NCBI RefSeq assembly: GCF_003627755.1
Contig: NZ_CP032696.1
Span: 486,564-550,563 of the forward strand
DNA length: 64,000 bases
Direction of reading: 5' to 3'
Origin: Rhizobium jaguaris
GTDB taxonomy: Bacteria > Pseudomonadota > Alphaproteobacteria > Rhizobiales > Rhizobiaceae
Shown in pieces: positions 9,368 to 17,914 of the stretch (the stretch's first letter is position 1; each line of letters begins with the position of its first letter). The notes beneath the pieces are model-generated. The model was not told the DNA's origin. It searched no databases and worked only from the letters and a program-made list of their open reading frames with translations. The position numbers and the translations under genes are program-made.

Positions 9368-10992
9368 CAGGCGGCCTCGGCGCAGATGACTGCCACCGTC
9401 GGCACCCAGTTCCATGGGAGCAGTTCGGCGAGGCGATTGATCTTGTGATCCTGAATGCGGTCGAGCACGTCAGCCAGATAGGCCTGAGGATCAAGGCCAT
9501 TCATCTTGGCGGTCTCGATAATTGTCATGGCCCGCGCCAGGGTTTCTGCTCCAGTGTCAGCGCCCGCGAAGAGCCAGTTTCGTCTTCCAACGCCGATCGG
9601 ACGCAACGCCCGTTCTGCGGCATTGTTATCGATTGCGACACGGCCGTCTTCCAGGAACAGGCAGAATGAGGACCACCTGCTCAGGCCATACCTGAAAGCG
9701 CCAGCCAGATCGCTCTTGCCGGGGATACGGGTCAGTTGCGCTTCGGCCCAGACGCGCAAGGCTTCGACCTTTGCCTTGCTGTGCTTCTGGCGCGCGGCGA
9801 GACGGATATCGGCAGACTTGCCTGCAACCTCGCGCTCGATGTCGTAAAGCGCGCCGATACGGTCGAGCGCCTCGCGGGCGATCTCGGATTTGTTCGAGGT
9901 CCAGATATCATGGAAGTCGCGCCGCCAATGCGCCCAACATGAAGCTTCCTGGAAGCGGCGTGTCCCGTCCGGTCCGGCCTCATACAACTTCGCGTAGCCT
10001 TTGTAGCCGTCGGCCTGAAGGATGCCGCTCGCCTGCTTGAGGTGACGGTGAACGTGCTCTTCCTTCCAGTCGGGAGCAAAATAATAGACCGCACCGGGCG
10101 GAGCTATGCCCGCCCATGGGCGTTGGTCCCGGACATAGGTCCAGAGCCGGCCCTTCTTCACCCCTTTCCCCAGCCCCTTGTCGCGCAGAGAACGATCCAG
10201 AACCCGGATCGGCGTGTCGTCGGCGTGGAGAAGGTCGCTGCTCATGATCGCCGCCTCGATCAACTCGATCAGCGGCAGGAGCACCCGCATGGCGCGGCCG
10301 CACCAATCGACCAGCGTGCTGTCGGGGATATCAACGCCCATGCGGGCGAAGATTTCGTTCAGGCGATAGAGCGGCAGGTGGTCGTCAAACTTCGAGACCA
10401 GGATGTAGGCGAGCAGTCCAGCGCCCGCCATGCTGCCCGGTATCGGACGGCTGGGCGCGGGCAACTGCACCATCTTCTCGCAGCAGCGGCAGGACTTCTT
10501 CAGCCGAGCAATCTCGATGACCTTCATCTGTGCGGCGATCATGTCGAGGATTTCGCTGACGTCTTCACCGACAAGCCGCAGTTCGCCACCGCAATCGGGG
10601 CAGTGCGTGCCAGGATCGAGTTCCCTGCGCTCGCGAGCGGCCTTGTCCGACACGCGCGGACGGCGGCGCATGGTCTTTTCCGGCATGCTTGCCTCAGACT
10701 CCGCACGCACGGTTTCCTCGACGTCGGCGAGCGGCTCGCTGCTGCTTTCCGAGGCGGCAATCATCAGGTCCTCCAGCGCCAGTTCCAACTGCTGGATTTC
10801 CCGCTCGATTTTTTCCGACGATTTGCCGAAGCCATGTTTCTTCAGCCTGGCGATGCGCAGCCGCAGCGATTGGATCAACTGGTCATGCGCCTGCAGGGTC
10901 GCCGACATCTTCGCGTTTTTCGCCTCAAGCGCAGCGATCATTGCCTTCAGGAAGGCCGGATCATCGGGAAGATTTTGGCTCGCGCTCGACAT
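9367..10992 (-). CDS. tnpC: IS66 transposase TnpC (DDE recombinase)
   Basis: The catalytic transposase of the IS. After an N-terminal coiled-coil region (about residues 10-60) there is a Cys-rich zinc-binding segment (CPDCGG ... CRCC) and the DDE core, where LLHADDTP and LQADGYKGY carry the two Asp and IDNNAAERALRP carries the Glu. Length of about 541 aa is normal for the family. The frame extends to a GTG at 11007, but the ATG at 10992 (MSSASQNLPDD) is the likelier start. No frameshift seen. Confidence 0.93.
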   Translation of the reverse strand: MSSASQNLPDDPAFLKAMIAALEAKNAKMSATLQAHDQLIQSLRLRIARLKKHGFGKSSEKIEREIQQLELALEDLMIAASESSSEPLADVEETVRAESEASMPEKTMRRRPRVSDKAARERRELDPGTHCPDCGGELRLVGEDVSEILDMIAAQMKVIEIARLKKSCRCCEKMVQLPAPSRPIPGSMAGAGLLAYILVSKFDDHLPLYRLNEIFARMGVDIPDSTLVDWCGRAMRVLLPLIELIEAAIMSSDLLHADDTPIRVLDRSLRDKGLGKGVKKGRLWTYVRDQRPWAGIAPPGAVYYFAPDWKEEHVHRHLKQASGILQADGYKGYAKLYEAGPDGTRRFQEASCWAHWRRDFHDIWTSNKSEIAREALDRIGALYDIEREVAGKSADIRLAARQKHSKAKVEALRVWAEAQLTRIPGKSDLAGAFRYGLSRWSSFCLFLEDGRVAIDNNAAERALRPIGVGRRNWLFAGADTGAETLARAMTIIETAKMNGLDPQAYLADVLDRIQDHKINRLAELLPWNWVPTVAVICAEAA

Positions 10993-11054
10993 GAACCTGA
11001 CTACCACAGGTCAGAGCCAACATCCATAAAAACACGCAGATTCAGTGGGATAAT

Positions 11055-11402
11055 TCAACTAACGCGGGCCGGAGGAGAGCCCCAGTCCGGCCGCCGCCAA
11101 TCAATCCCTTCCCAGAGCATCGCCAGTTGAGCAGACGTCAACCGGGCTGCCCCATCTACTGCCGACGGCCATGGAAACCGCCCTTTCTGCAGGATTTTAT
11201 AATAAAGGCAGAACCCCTGACCGTCAAAATACAAAAGCTTCAAACGGTCGCCCCGCCTCCCGCGAAACGCGAAGACCGCACCTCCCGTCGGCTTCTGGCG
11301 CAGCACATCCTGGGCAAGAGCAGCCAGCCCCTCGATCCCCTTGCGCATGTCCGTGACACCGCAGGCAAGGTAAACCCGAACACCTGTCCCAGGCCCGATC
11401 AT
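11055..11402 (-). CDS. tnpB: IS66 accessory protein TnpB
   Basis: A protein of about 115 aa of the IS66 Orf2 family, recognisable from VTDMRKGIEGLAAL, FRGRRGDRLKLLYFDGQG and LTSAQLAMLWEGIDW. It is required with TnpA for IS66 transposition but has no known enzymatic activity. The start ATG overlaps the stop of tnpA (ATGA), implying coupled translation. Full family length. Confidence 0.92.
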   Translation of the reverse strand: MIGPGTGVRVYLACGVTDMRKGIEGLAALAQDVLRQKPTGGAVFAFRGRRGDRLKLLYFDGQGFCLYYKILQKGRFPWPSAVDGAARLTSAQLAMLWEGIDWRRPDWGSPPARVS

Positions 11403-11779
11403 ACCGCCTCGATTGCCCGGATCAGGCGCTTCAGAGCAACCACGTCAACATCGCCGCTGAAGCGAAGGTTTCGTCCGCAGCGCAATTGCAACTCCATCAT
11501 CGCAGGCAAAACCTGCATGCCATCGACAGTCCGAGCCTCTTCGTTGTCTCCAGGGGGCGGCATGTCCAGCGGCAGAAACACTGGGGTCGGAGGTGGCAAC
11601 AGCAGGCCCTTCTTCCGCAACTCACGCCGCCAGGTATAAATCTGCTGCCGCGTGACCGAATACCGGCGCGCTACCTCAGTCACCGACGCGCCATCGAACC
11701 CCACCGACAGCACGATCTCCAGTTTGCTCTCATCACTCCAACGTCGGCGACGTTCATCGCCGAGAATTTCCACGCGCAT
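11399..11779 (-). CDS. tnpA: IS66 helix-turn-helix protein TnpA
   Basis: A 126-aa DNA-binding protein of the IS66 Orf1 family. The N-terminal third holds a helix-turn-helix (SDESKLEIVLSVGFDGASV, then VARRYSVTRQQIYTWRRELR), which probably recognises the IS ends. First gene of the transposition operon; the leader up to the terminal repeat at 11878 is about 100 bp. Confidence 0.92.
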   Translation of the reverse strand: MRVEILGDERRRRWSDESKLEIVLSVGFDGASVTEVARRYSVTRQQIYTWRRELRKKGLLLPPPTPVFLPLDMPPPGDNEEARTVDGMQVLPAMMELQLRCGRNLRFSGDVDVVALKRLIRAIEAV

Positions 11780-11878
11780 CGCAGGCCTCGCCTAAAACAC
11801 GTCGCTAACGACGTCGTTATAGACGGGTCATAAATAAGCGCGGCTATTTCCAACAGGCGGCCACAATCGGGCGGTTAC

Positions 11879-11886
11879 GGCGCAAC
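11879..11886. repeat. IS66 target-site duplication, right copy
   Basis: GGCGCAAC directly abuts the right terminal repeat and is identical to 9047-9054. Confidence 0.92.
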
Positions 11887-12204
11887 CCGCCACCCGGCGG
11901 CGGGTCTTCTGCTTCCAGCACGCGAGCCCCGAAACTGCAAGGCGCGAATGCGGGGCATTGCGTGCTCCCCCTCGCCTGCATTGAAAAGACCTTCCAGAAC
12001 AACTCGGCGCTCCGTATGCGTGCATTTGAGGAGATCTGCGTGCTTGATCAATTGAGCGGTGGTAGGGTCGAGTAAGGTATAGGGCGCAGCTCTCTTTCCG
12101 ATCGAGCTAGCTTACTTTGGAATTGGTGCGGACGCAGTAAGGTAAGGCGTTTCTCATTCAACTATCTCAACTTTGATCGGCGACCGGGCCTTAACCCAAG
12201 CCAA
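11887..12204. other. Gap between IS66 and aldo/keto reductase gene
   Basis: No gene supported. A 65-codon minus-strand frame crossing the IS end shows nothing recognisable. The CCGCCACCCGGCGGCGGG stretch near 11888-11905 is a GC-rich inverted repeat of unknown role. Confidence 0.5.
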
Positions 12205-13230
12205 CTATGAAGTGCGGATGCGATTGTCGTTGCCCTGGGCGCGCTCCAGCCCGTAGACATCGCCCTTAAGCTCCGTCGCTTGCGCCAGCACTCCGGCGAT
12301 GAGGTCCAGCTCCTCGGCAGTCAGGACGAGGTCGGAGACGGCGAGGTTCGAGGCCAGATGCGAGCGGTTGTGCGCGCCGATGATGACCGCCGCAACACCC
12401 GGCCGGCCGAGCATCGCAGCGCTGGCGACCGTGGCGATGTCGGTCCCCTGCCGATCAGCGATCTGGCGCAGCGTCGCCAAGAGCGCCTGAAACAGGTCCC
12501 AGCCGCCGATATCGTCGATAACCCGCTTGTATTTGACCAGCGAACGGTTCTCCAGCTGCCCCGACGGCTCCGGCGCTCCAAGCCACCTGTCGCCGAGGAA
12601 GCCGCCGGCGACGGTGCCATAGCACAGGAGCGAGACGCCGTTCTCTACCGCCGCCTCAGCCATGCGCAGTGCGGGGCGACGGTCAAGCAGCGAGTACTGC
12701 ACCTGCATGGAGGTGAGCGCCACTCCGGCCTTGACGATCTCCAACATATGGTCGGTGTCGAAATTGGTGCCGCCGATCTTATCAACCTTACCGGTGCGGC
12801 GAAGATCGTCCAGCCACAACGCCGCGTCCAGCCAACCTGGCACCCGGTATTCCCACCAGTGAAGCTGAACGAGATCGAGCCGCTCCTGGTTGAGACGCCT
12901 CAACGACTGGTCGATCATGCTCGCTATATAGGACTTGCTGATGCGCGGCAGACTGTCGAAGTCGGGCACAAACTTGGTGTGCACTTTGATCCGGGCCAGC
13001 GCCTGTTCCCCGCGCAAATCCCCGTAGCGTGTCCTGAAGCGGCCGATCAGTTCTTCGACGCCGGCATAAATGTCGGCACAATCGAAGGTGGTGATGCCCG
13101 CGTCCGCGAAGGCCACCATGTCGGCGACCGGGTCGTCACTGCGGACGGTGCGATGGCCGCTCGCCAATTGCCATCCACCATGGATCACACGCGAGATCTC
13201 GTAATTTGGAGCAAGCTGGAGTCTCTGCAT
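12205..13230 (-). CDS. Aldo/keto reductase
   Basis: A cytoplasmic NAD(P)H-dependent oxidoreductase of the aldo/keto reductase superfamily, about 341 aa. The TIM-barrel tetrad is visible: Asp and Tyr in FDCADIYAGVEELIG, Lys in VHTKFVPDF and His in LVQLHWWEY. The C-terminal half has the cofactor-binding pattern AAVIIGAHNRSHLASNL. The frame extends upstream to 13284, but the ATG at 13230 (MQRLQLAPNYEIS) starts at the family's usual position and has AAGG upstream. It follows the flavin monooxygenase gene on the same strand, so the two are probably one operon. Substrate unknown. Confidence 0.88.
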   Translation of the reverse strand: MQRLQLAPNYEISRVIHGGWQLASGHRTVRSDDPVADMVAFADAGITTFDCADIYAGVEELIGRFRTRYGDLRGEQALARIKVHTKFVPDFDSLPRISKSYIASMIDQSLRRLNQERLDLVQLHWWEYRVPGWLDAALWLDDLRRTGKVDKIGGTNFDTDHMLEIVKAGVALTSMQVQYSLLDRRPALRMAEAAVENGVSLLCYGTVAGGFLGDRWLGAPEPSGQLENRSLVKYKRVIDDIGGWDLFQALLATLRQIADRQGTDIATVASAAMLGRPGVAAVIIGAHNRSHLASNLAVSDLVLTAEELDLIAGVLAQATELKGDVYGLERAQGNDNRIRTS

Positions 13231-13293
13231 TTTTAACCTTATAACAGTCACCATGGAGCGGCTGGACCAGCGCGGGCCGCTCAAATCCCAGAA

Positions 13294-14757
13294 TTAGACA
13301 TTTAGAACAGACGCCAGCGGGTCTGCAGTTTCGTGGTTTGAACGCGCTGATCGTGACGACGTCGTGGCCGCTGCATCTGCATGACCACGGGGCCTTCCCG
13401 CCGTTGCCTTACCCGCGCACATGGCCGCCTGTCCGCTCTCGGTGTTCGTGCCGACCCGCTGCAACAGCGATCGGCCCGCCTCCGCATAGTGCCGCTGCTG
13501 GACCATCGCGTGTTGCGCCGCTGCCTGCAGGTCGCGCAACCGCCGCTGCAGAGGCGAACTCTCATAAACCGCGGCACCGCCCGCGAGCGTAAAGCAGGCT
13601 TGCGCGGCGCAAGCACAGATAGTGGCAGTCCAGATTCCCGTCTGTATGCCCTGCGCATAGAGAGCTTGGCCGTTCAACGTGTCCGCCACAGCGTGCCGCC
13701 AGTGGCTGTCGGCCTGAACCTGCATGGCCGCCCGCGCCGCCCGCACATCTGCCTCGATTCTACCCAGTTCGCCCTGGGCCATCTCGGACTCGCGCATCGG
13801 CGCCGGGGCTTGAAGCTGCTGTCGGCCGTTATGGACAAGCTCGGCAAGATCCCACAACGCGCCCTCGGCGATGCCCACGCAGACAGCCCCAAGAAGCACC
13901 GACTGAAGATGCCGCCACGATTGATACAACGGCCCCGGTTCGCACGTTGCCCCCTCTGGAAAATCGAAAAAATTGGCCTCCGGCGCCAACGCATTTTCAA
14001 GGACTATGTGGTGACTGCCGGTACCTCTGAGGCCGGAGGCATGCCAAGTATCTTCGATCTGCCAGGCCGATGCCGGCAATGCGACACACCGGACAAGGGG
14101 CCGCCCGGCATCCCCTGCGGGCCCACAAAGAGCCTTGCCGCCTTCCGACATGACACAAAGGCCCATCATCCAGTCGGCGTCTTGGCAGCCGCTGGCGAAC
14201 GGCCAACGCCCGTTCACACGCCATCCGCCTGGTACTCTCTCGGCCGTGCCCGCCGGCGAGTAGACGCCAGATATAATGACGTCCGACTTGTCACGATACA
14301 TCAGATCGTAGGTCTGTCTCGGCAATCGAGGACTCACAATGGCCGAGGCGCTGCCGATCATCGCGGTCCACCCGACTGAGCCGTCGAGTCGAGCCAAAGC
14401 GCTGATCACTTCCATTCCCGAGAGTAAATCCAGCTCAAACCCGCCACGGCTGCGTGGCGCGAACATGCGGTATACTCCGATCGACCGTAACTTCTCGATA
14501 AGATCTGACGGCATGCGGCGTTCGGCTTCGATCTCGGCTGCACTGGCCAGCACCGCGGGAGCTAGATCGTGAATTGCATCGAGCATCCGCCCCACAGCGG
14601 ATGTTCCCGATTCCGTGTCGCGAGAGCGGCATTGGCCGCTTGCGCCCGCCATGTGAGCCGTACCATTTGTCCGGCGGATAGCATCAATCTGATCCGTCAA
14701 TTTCTGCATTGCCATCGCTATTTTTAGGAATTGTGGTGCCGCTTGCCTGTAATACAT
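13294..14757 (-). CDS. Flavin-dependent monooxygenase of the acyl-CoA dehydrogenase superfamily
   Basis: The protein is up to 487 aa with an acyl-CoA dehydrogenase-like fold. It resembles the two-component flavin monooxygenase branch (DszC or ActVA-Orf5 type) more than true fatty acyl-CoA dehydrogenases. Visible segments: an N-terminal helical domain (RMPSDLIEKLRSIGVYRMFAPRSRGG), the middle beta domain (WRVNGRWPFASGCQDADW, WHASGLRGTGSHHIVLENA) and a long C-terminal helical domain. Such enzymes use reduced flavin from a partner reductase; no flavin reductase is in this window. The start is uncertain: ATG 14757 or ATG 14715, neither with a strong ribosome site. First gene of the operon with the aldo/keto reductase. 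Substrate unknown. Confidence 0.82.
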   Translation of the reverse strand: MYYRQAAPQFLKIAMAMQKLTDQIDAIRRTNGTAHMAGASGQCRSRDTESGTSAVGRMLDAIHDLAPAVLASAAEIEAERRMPSDLIEKLRSIGVYRMFAPRSRGGFELDLLSGMEVISALARLDGSVGWTAMIGSASAIVSPRLPRQTYDLMYRDKSDVIISGVYSPAGTAERVPGGWRVNGRWPFASGCQDADWMMGLCVMSEGGKALCGPAGDAGRPLVRCVALPASAWQIEDTWHASGLRGTGSHHIVLENALAPEANFFDFPEGATCEPGPLYQSWRHLQSVLLGAVCVGIAEGALWDLAELVHNGRQQLQAPAPMRESEMAQGELGRIEADVRAARAAMQVQADSHWRHAVADTLNGQALYAQGIQTGIWTATICACAAQACFTLAGGAAVYESSPLQRRLRDLQAAAQHAMVQQRHYAEAGRSLLQRVGTNTESGQAAMCAGKATAGRPRGHADAAATTSSRSARSNHETADPLASVLNV

Positions 14758-15368
14758 GCAGTGCGACGGTGGTGGGTTTGCGGCTTTGGCGCGTTACATG
14801 GCTCCATCCCGCGCTTCGCGTGCCGTTCCTTCCTTGGCAGCCTTCAGATCGGCGGCGGTCGATATGCGGCTGGGCTTTTGCAAAGCAGTGTGAATGTTCA
14901 CTTTTGTCCTAATCCCTTTTGCCGTGACCTGTGATCACGTCCGATGTGTGTCTGCGGACCTCCGATGCTGGCTTGCCGAAATGCAAATCAAGTCCGCCAT
15001 AGCTGCTAGAGCATTGAAGGAGAGTTCCGTGCGAAAGGCCGGTGAGCTGATCATGTAATTTTCCTCGTCTTGCGTGCCAGCGTGGCCGGCGATCCGACGC
15101 AAGTGCCATGCCAATCGAAAAGTCATTGGCAAACAACATGATCACTCCGCGACGCATTGTTTGATCCCCGACATTGTCTCACAGCTGACAACGTTCGATC
15201 GACACCCGAGCGGTCACGGTGGGCCATCATCTCATCCTTCGGCACACAACGGCCCAGAGGCTCGTCCCATGCTGATTTGGAAACGACGTTCAAATCTGAG
15301 GCGAATCTATTATTGCAGATGATTGCCAAACTATTCGCTCGGCGTCCGAGATCGCTAGGAGATTGCCA
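14758..15368. other. Divergent intergenic region
   Basis: About 600 bp between the leftward oxidoreductase operon and the rightward methyltransferase gene. No convincing gene. A 65-codon minus-strand frame (14935-15132) starts with MPMTFRLAWH but has no clear ribosome site or relatives I recognise. Promoters for both operons should lie here, but I cannot place them with confidence. Confidence 0.45.
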
Positions 15369-16238
15369 TTGAGTTCCTCAAGTCGTTTTGCTGAATACGC
15401 TCTGGGACATTCAGAATTGGAGATGCGCAGGCTGATCCTGCAGGCCGCGGCACTGCGGCCGATGACAGAGCGATTGCTTCGCGCAGCCGGGCTAGCTCCG
15501 GGCATGCGGGTGCTCGATCTCGGCTGCGGCCCCGGCGATGTGTCCCTTCTGGCGGCAGAGCTGGTCGGCCGGTCCGGAGCGGTACTAGGCGTGGATCGCA
15601 GCGAGGAAGCGCTCGTCACGGCGCGGGCACGGGCAAAGGAAATGGGTCTGGCGCAGATCCGCTTCCTGCATGCGGCGGCCGACGAGGCCGTCGACACCGT
15701 TATGGCCGACAAACGGTTCGACGCCGTCATCGGCCGCTTCGTCCTATGCTATCTGCCGGATCCGATCGACACGCTTCGCCGGGCGGTCGCGCGATTGGCA
15801 CCGGGCGGCATTCTGGCGTTCCATGAGGTGGATTTCCTCGATGAGTTCCGCTCCCGTCCTTTGGTGCCGCTGTGGCAGCAGGCGGGACAGTGGCTGCTAG
15901 AAAGCTTCCGGCCGACGATAGCGCATCCGGACATCGCCGGTCGGCTGGTTGAGGCTTTCGAGACGGCCGGGCTGCCGATGTCGGGGCTGTTCTGCGAATG
16001 TCCAGTCGGCGGCGGCACAGCCTCGCCGCTTTATGCTTGGCTGGCGGAACGCGTGCGTAGCGTGCTGCCGCTGCTGCTTCAATCCGGTGCGGCCACTTGT
16101 GAGGAGGTGGGCATCGACTCGCTGGAGGTGCGGCTACAGCAGGCGGTCGTGGCCATGAGCAGCCAGGTCGCTGCCCCTGCCCAGGTCTGTGCTTGGGCAC
16201 GTAAGTCCTGCGGTGAGGACTCGCGACTGGCCCGATGA
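15369..16238 (+). CDS. Class I SAM-dependent methyltransferase
   Basis: About 289 aa with the Rossmann-fold methyltransferase signature: motif I VLDLGCGPGDVS near residue 50, the acidic motif II in AVLGVDRSEEAL, then FDAVIGRFVLCYLPDP and LAPGGILAFHEVDF. It transfers a methyl group from S-adenosylmethionine to an unidentified small molecule. No ATG start exists near the 5' end. TTG at 15369 is preferred because AGGAG at 15357-15361 lies 7 bases upstream; TTG 15363 is too close to that site. It is divergent from the monooxygenase/reductase operon, so they may share a regulator or pathway, but this is inference. Confidence 0.86.
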   Translation: MSSSSRFAEYALGHSELEMRRLILQAAALRPMTERLLRAAGLAPGMRVLDLGCGPGDVSLLAAELVGRSGAVLGVDRSEEALVTARARAKEMGLAQIRFLHAAADEAVDTVMADKRFDAVIGRFVLCYLPDPIDTLRRAVARLAPGGILAFHEVDFLDEFRSRPLVPLWQQAGQWLLESFRPTIAHPDIAGRLVEAFETAGLPMSGLFCECPVGGGTASPLYAWLAERVRSVLPLLLQSGAATCEEVGIDSLEVRLQQAVVAMSSQVAAPAQVCAWARKSCGEDSRLAR

Positions 16239-17189
16239 TGCGGTCGGCCATCGGCCGACGTATCAAATTTTGCGTCCACCTTGATGATTTTGGCTTCCGG
16301 ATTTTTTCCGCTCTCCTCCATATTCAGTAGATCGCACATGCCTTTGGCACGTTCGTTGCAAATGTTCGGTGAGCGGCACACCAAGTTTGCGCATCTGTGG
16401 ACATTGCCTCCCAGAGATCCCACCCTCGCCTTAAAACGGACTTCAATTAATTCAAAATCTGCATTGCTTTTAAAAAATTCGAACTATATCGTTTCCACAG
16501 GCGATTTGTCCCTATTGTCGCCTAAGCGGCCGCACCTGCGGCCAGTGGGCCGCCTGATCACCCCTCTAGGCGGCCCAAACTTTGATTACTTTTGAATTCG
16601 CGCTGCCATCAACTTTGCGGCAATTGACGCGTGAGTCCCGACCGGTACCTGCGATCAATCACGTCGCGGTCACCAATCGTCGGAAAGTCACTATCAGATT
16701 TCGCAATACCTGAAGCTTACCCAGCTACATCTGCAAGGCCGAACCATGAGACTATCTGTCGATATGGCTATTCTCAGGAGGTCGGGATTTGTAGCTGGCG
16801 CATCATTTGCCAGAACGAAGGCGGCAGCGGGGCGGTCCATTCGTCATCAAGCAAGGGCAGTGCATTGGGGCACAACGGCTCGCCTGAGTGTCCAGTTCTC
16901 GGCGTCTTCCCGACATGTGTCAATTTTAGCGATGTGACGACAGAGCTTTGTTTGGCAGTTTCTTTGCCGTTCTTTGCTAAGCTGTTGAAAGTAAACCAAG
17001 ATGTTTCACCCAAACGTTATCACCCAAATGGCATGAATATTGATGCCGTTCATTGAGAGACGGCGCGAGCTGTTTCCTCGCGCAGAGCCGAGCAATGTCT
17101 CAATGGGGCTAAACGACTGGAGACAGACGCGCTGGTCACGAAGCTGGCTGTGGCGGATCGTAATCGTGCGGAAAATCCTTGTCATAGCG
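16239..17189. other. Long gap with no supported gene
   Basis: Nearly 1 kb without a convincing gene. A 141-codon + frame (16631-17056) and a 79-codon minus frame (16774-17013) occupy the same DNA; neither has recognisable features or a clear ribosome site. The stretch 16499-16576 contains three consecutive perfect inverted repeats (listed separately). Confidence 0.5.
16499..16576. repeat. Three tandem stem-loops
   Basis: Three perfect inverted repeats follow one another: AGGCGA/TCGCCT (16499-16504 and 16518-16523), GGCCGCA/TGCGGCC with a 2-base loop (16528-16543), and GGGCCGCC/GGCGGCCC (16547-16554 and 16569-16576). The last is followed by a moderately T-rich tract, so it may act as a terminator, but it lies about 300 bp beyond the methyltransferase. 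Confidence 0.6.
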
Positions 17190-17614
17190 CTAGAGCCCGT
17201 TTGAGATCGTCATGCTCGAAAGGGCTGGCCATGCGGTTGATCCGGCCGCACGAGCCCCAACCGCCTTGGCCATATCGGGCCAGATCGCCGTCACCGTCGC
17301 CACATCTTTGATAACGGTGCGGGTCTGCGCCAGCGTGAGCGCAAGGAACTCCGAAGCGGCCACTAGCAGGTCGACCGAGCAGGCGAGGTCTAGAGACGAG
17401 CCGGGCGCGAAAATGAGCTGAAGGTCCTCATCTGTCACTTCATCTCTTAGAATGCGCTCGGTGATTTGAAGCAGCCGTCCACGTTCAATAAGGGCCGGCA
17501 ATCCCGGCGCGGATAGGCGCCTGGAAAACGTCCTGGTCCACCGAAATCGAAGCGCGCTAGGCCAATCGGCCGCGAGCGACCGTTGAGGTCGATGTGTACT
17601 TCGAAGTCAACCAT
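17190..17614 (-). pseudogene. Remnant of a HipA-like toxin kinase gene
   Basis: Pieces of a HipA-family serine/threonine kinase remain in order. The N-terminus starts at 17614 (MVDFEVHIDLNG then RPIGLAR). A middle piece in another frame reads FQAPIRAGIPALIERGRLLQITERI and continues to LQLIFAPGSSL, followed by a C-terminal piece (LALTLAQTRTVIKDVATVTA ... KAVGARAA). The catalytic kinase core between FAPGSSL and the C-terminal helices is missing, about 150 residues are gone near the N-terminus, and a further frameshift precedes the end, where NRMASPFEHDDLKRAL is readable in another frame. The family assignment rests on my memory of HipA-like proteins. It cannot encode an active kinase. Confidence 0.75.
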
Positions 17615-17914
17615 TGCAGATGATCCAGTTGGCCGCTTGGGGTGGGCATGCTTGGGCAATTGCGCGCTGGCGAGGGCCTGACCGATGCTGTCATTGCTGA
17701 TGTCGGCGACGTGGCTCAGTCCGTCGAGTAGGCCAAGCGCCTGCAAAACGCTTGCGTAGATGCCAATGCTGACATTGGTGTCACCAGCTTCGACCCTTTG
17801 CAGCGTCGAACGCGACGTGAACGCGCGCTCAGCCACGACTGCCATCGGTAGCCGTCGGCGTCGGCGGGCATCGTGAATGTCCGCTCCGAGTTTACGCAGC
17901 GCTCGTCCTCGCAC
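17447..17914 (-). CDS. HipB-like XRE-family antitoxin/repressor, 3' end fused to hipA remnant
   Basis: The first 100 or so codons encode a helix-turn-helix regulator (LGADIHDARRRRRLPMAVVAERAFTSRSTLQRVEAGDTN), the organisation of HipB-like antitoxins that repress their own operon and neutralise HipA. Start is GTG at 17914. The frame runs without a stop into the first residues of the hipA remnant (MVDFEVHIDL, from 17614) and ends in frameshifted sequence at 17447, so the product would be a HipB with an aberrant tail. The DNA-binding part looks intact and may still act as a repressor. Confidence 0.72.
   Translation of the reverse strand: MRGRALRKLGADIHDARRRRRLPMAVVAERAFTSRSTLQRVEAGDTNVSIGIYASVLQALGLLDGLSHVADISNDSIGQALASAQLPKHAHPKRPTGSSAMVDFEVHIDLNGRSRPIGLARFDFGGPGRFPGAYPRRDCRPLLNVDGCFKSPSAF

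Larger units (their letters stand above)
9055..11878 (-). mobile_element. Complete IS66-family insertion sequence
   Basis: The element is about 2.82 kb. It is bounded by imperfect inverted repeats beginning GTAACCGCCCGATTGTG at 9055 and, on the other strand, at 11878. The flanks carry an identical 8-bp direct repeat GGCGCAAC (9047-9054 and 11879-11886), the duplication size expected for IS66. It holds the standard tnpA-tnpB-tnpC trio plus a short accessory gene, all reading leftward. All three transposition genes look intact, so the copy may be active, and the perfect target duplication suggests recent insertion. Confidence 0.95.

Noticed and set aside
10042..11130. 362-codon + strand frame
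   Set aside because: Lies wholly antisense to tnpC of the IS66 element; the minus-strand protein has clear transposase motifs.
12280..13236. 318-codon + strand frame
   Set aside because: Antisense to the aldo/keto reductase, which has its catalytic tetrad.
14935..15132. Possible small peptide (minus strand) near the oxidoreductase and methyltransferase genes
   Set aside because: Considered as a modified-peptide precursor, but there is no ribosome site, no leader/core pattern and no maturation gene nearby.
16631..17056. 141-codon + strand frame in a geneless region
   Set aside because: No domain, no ribosome site, and an equally plausible opposite frame (16774-17013).
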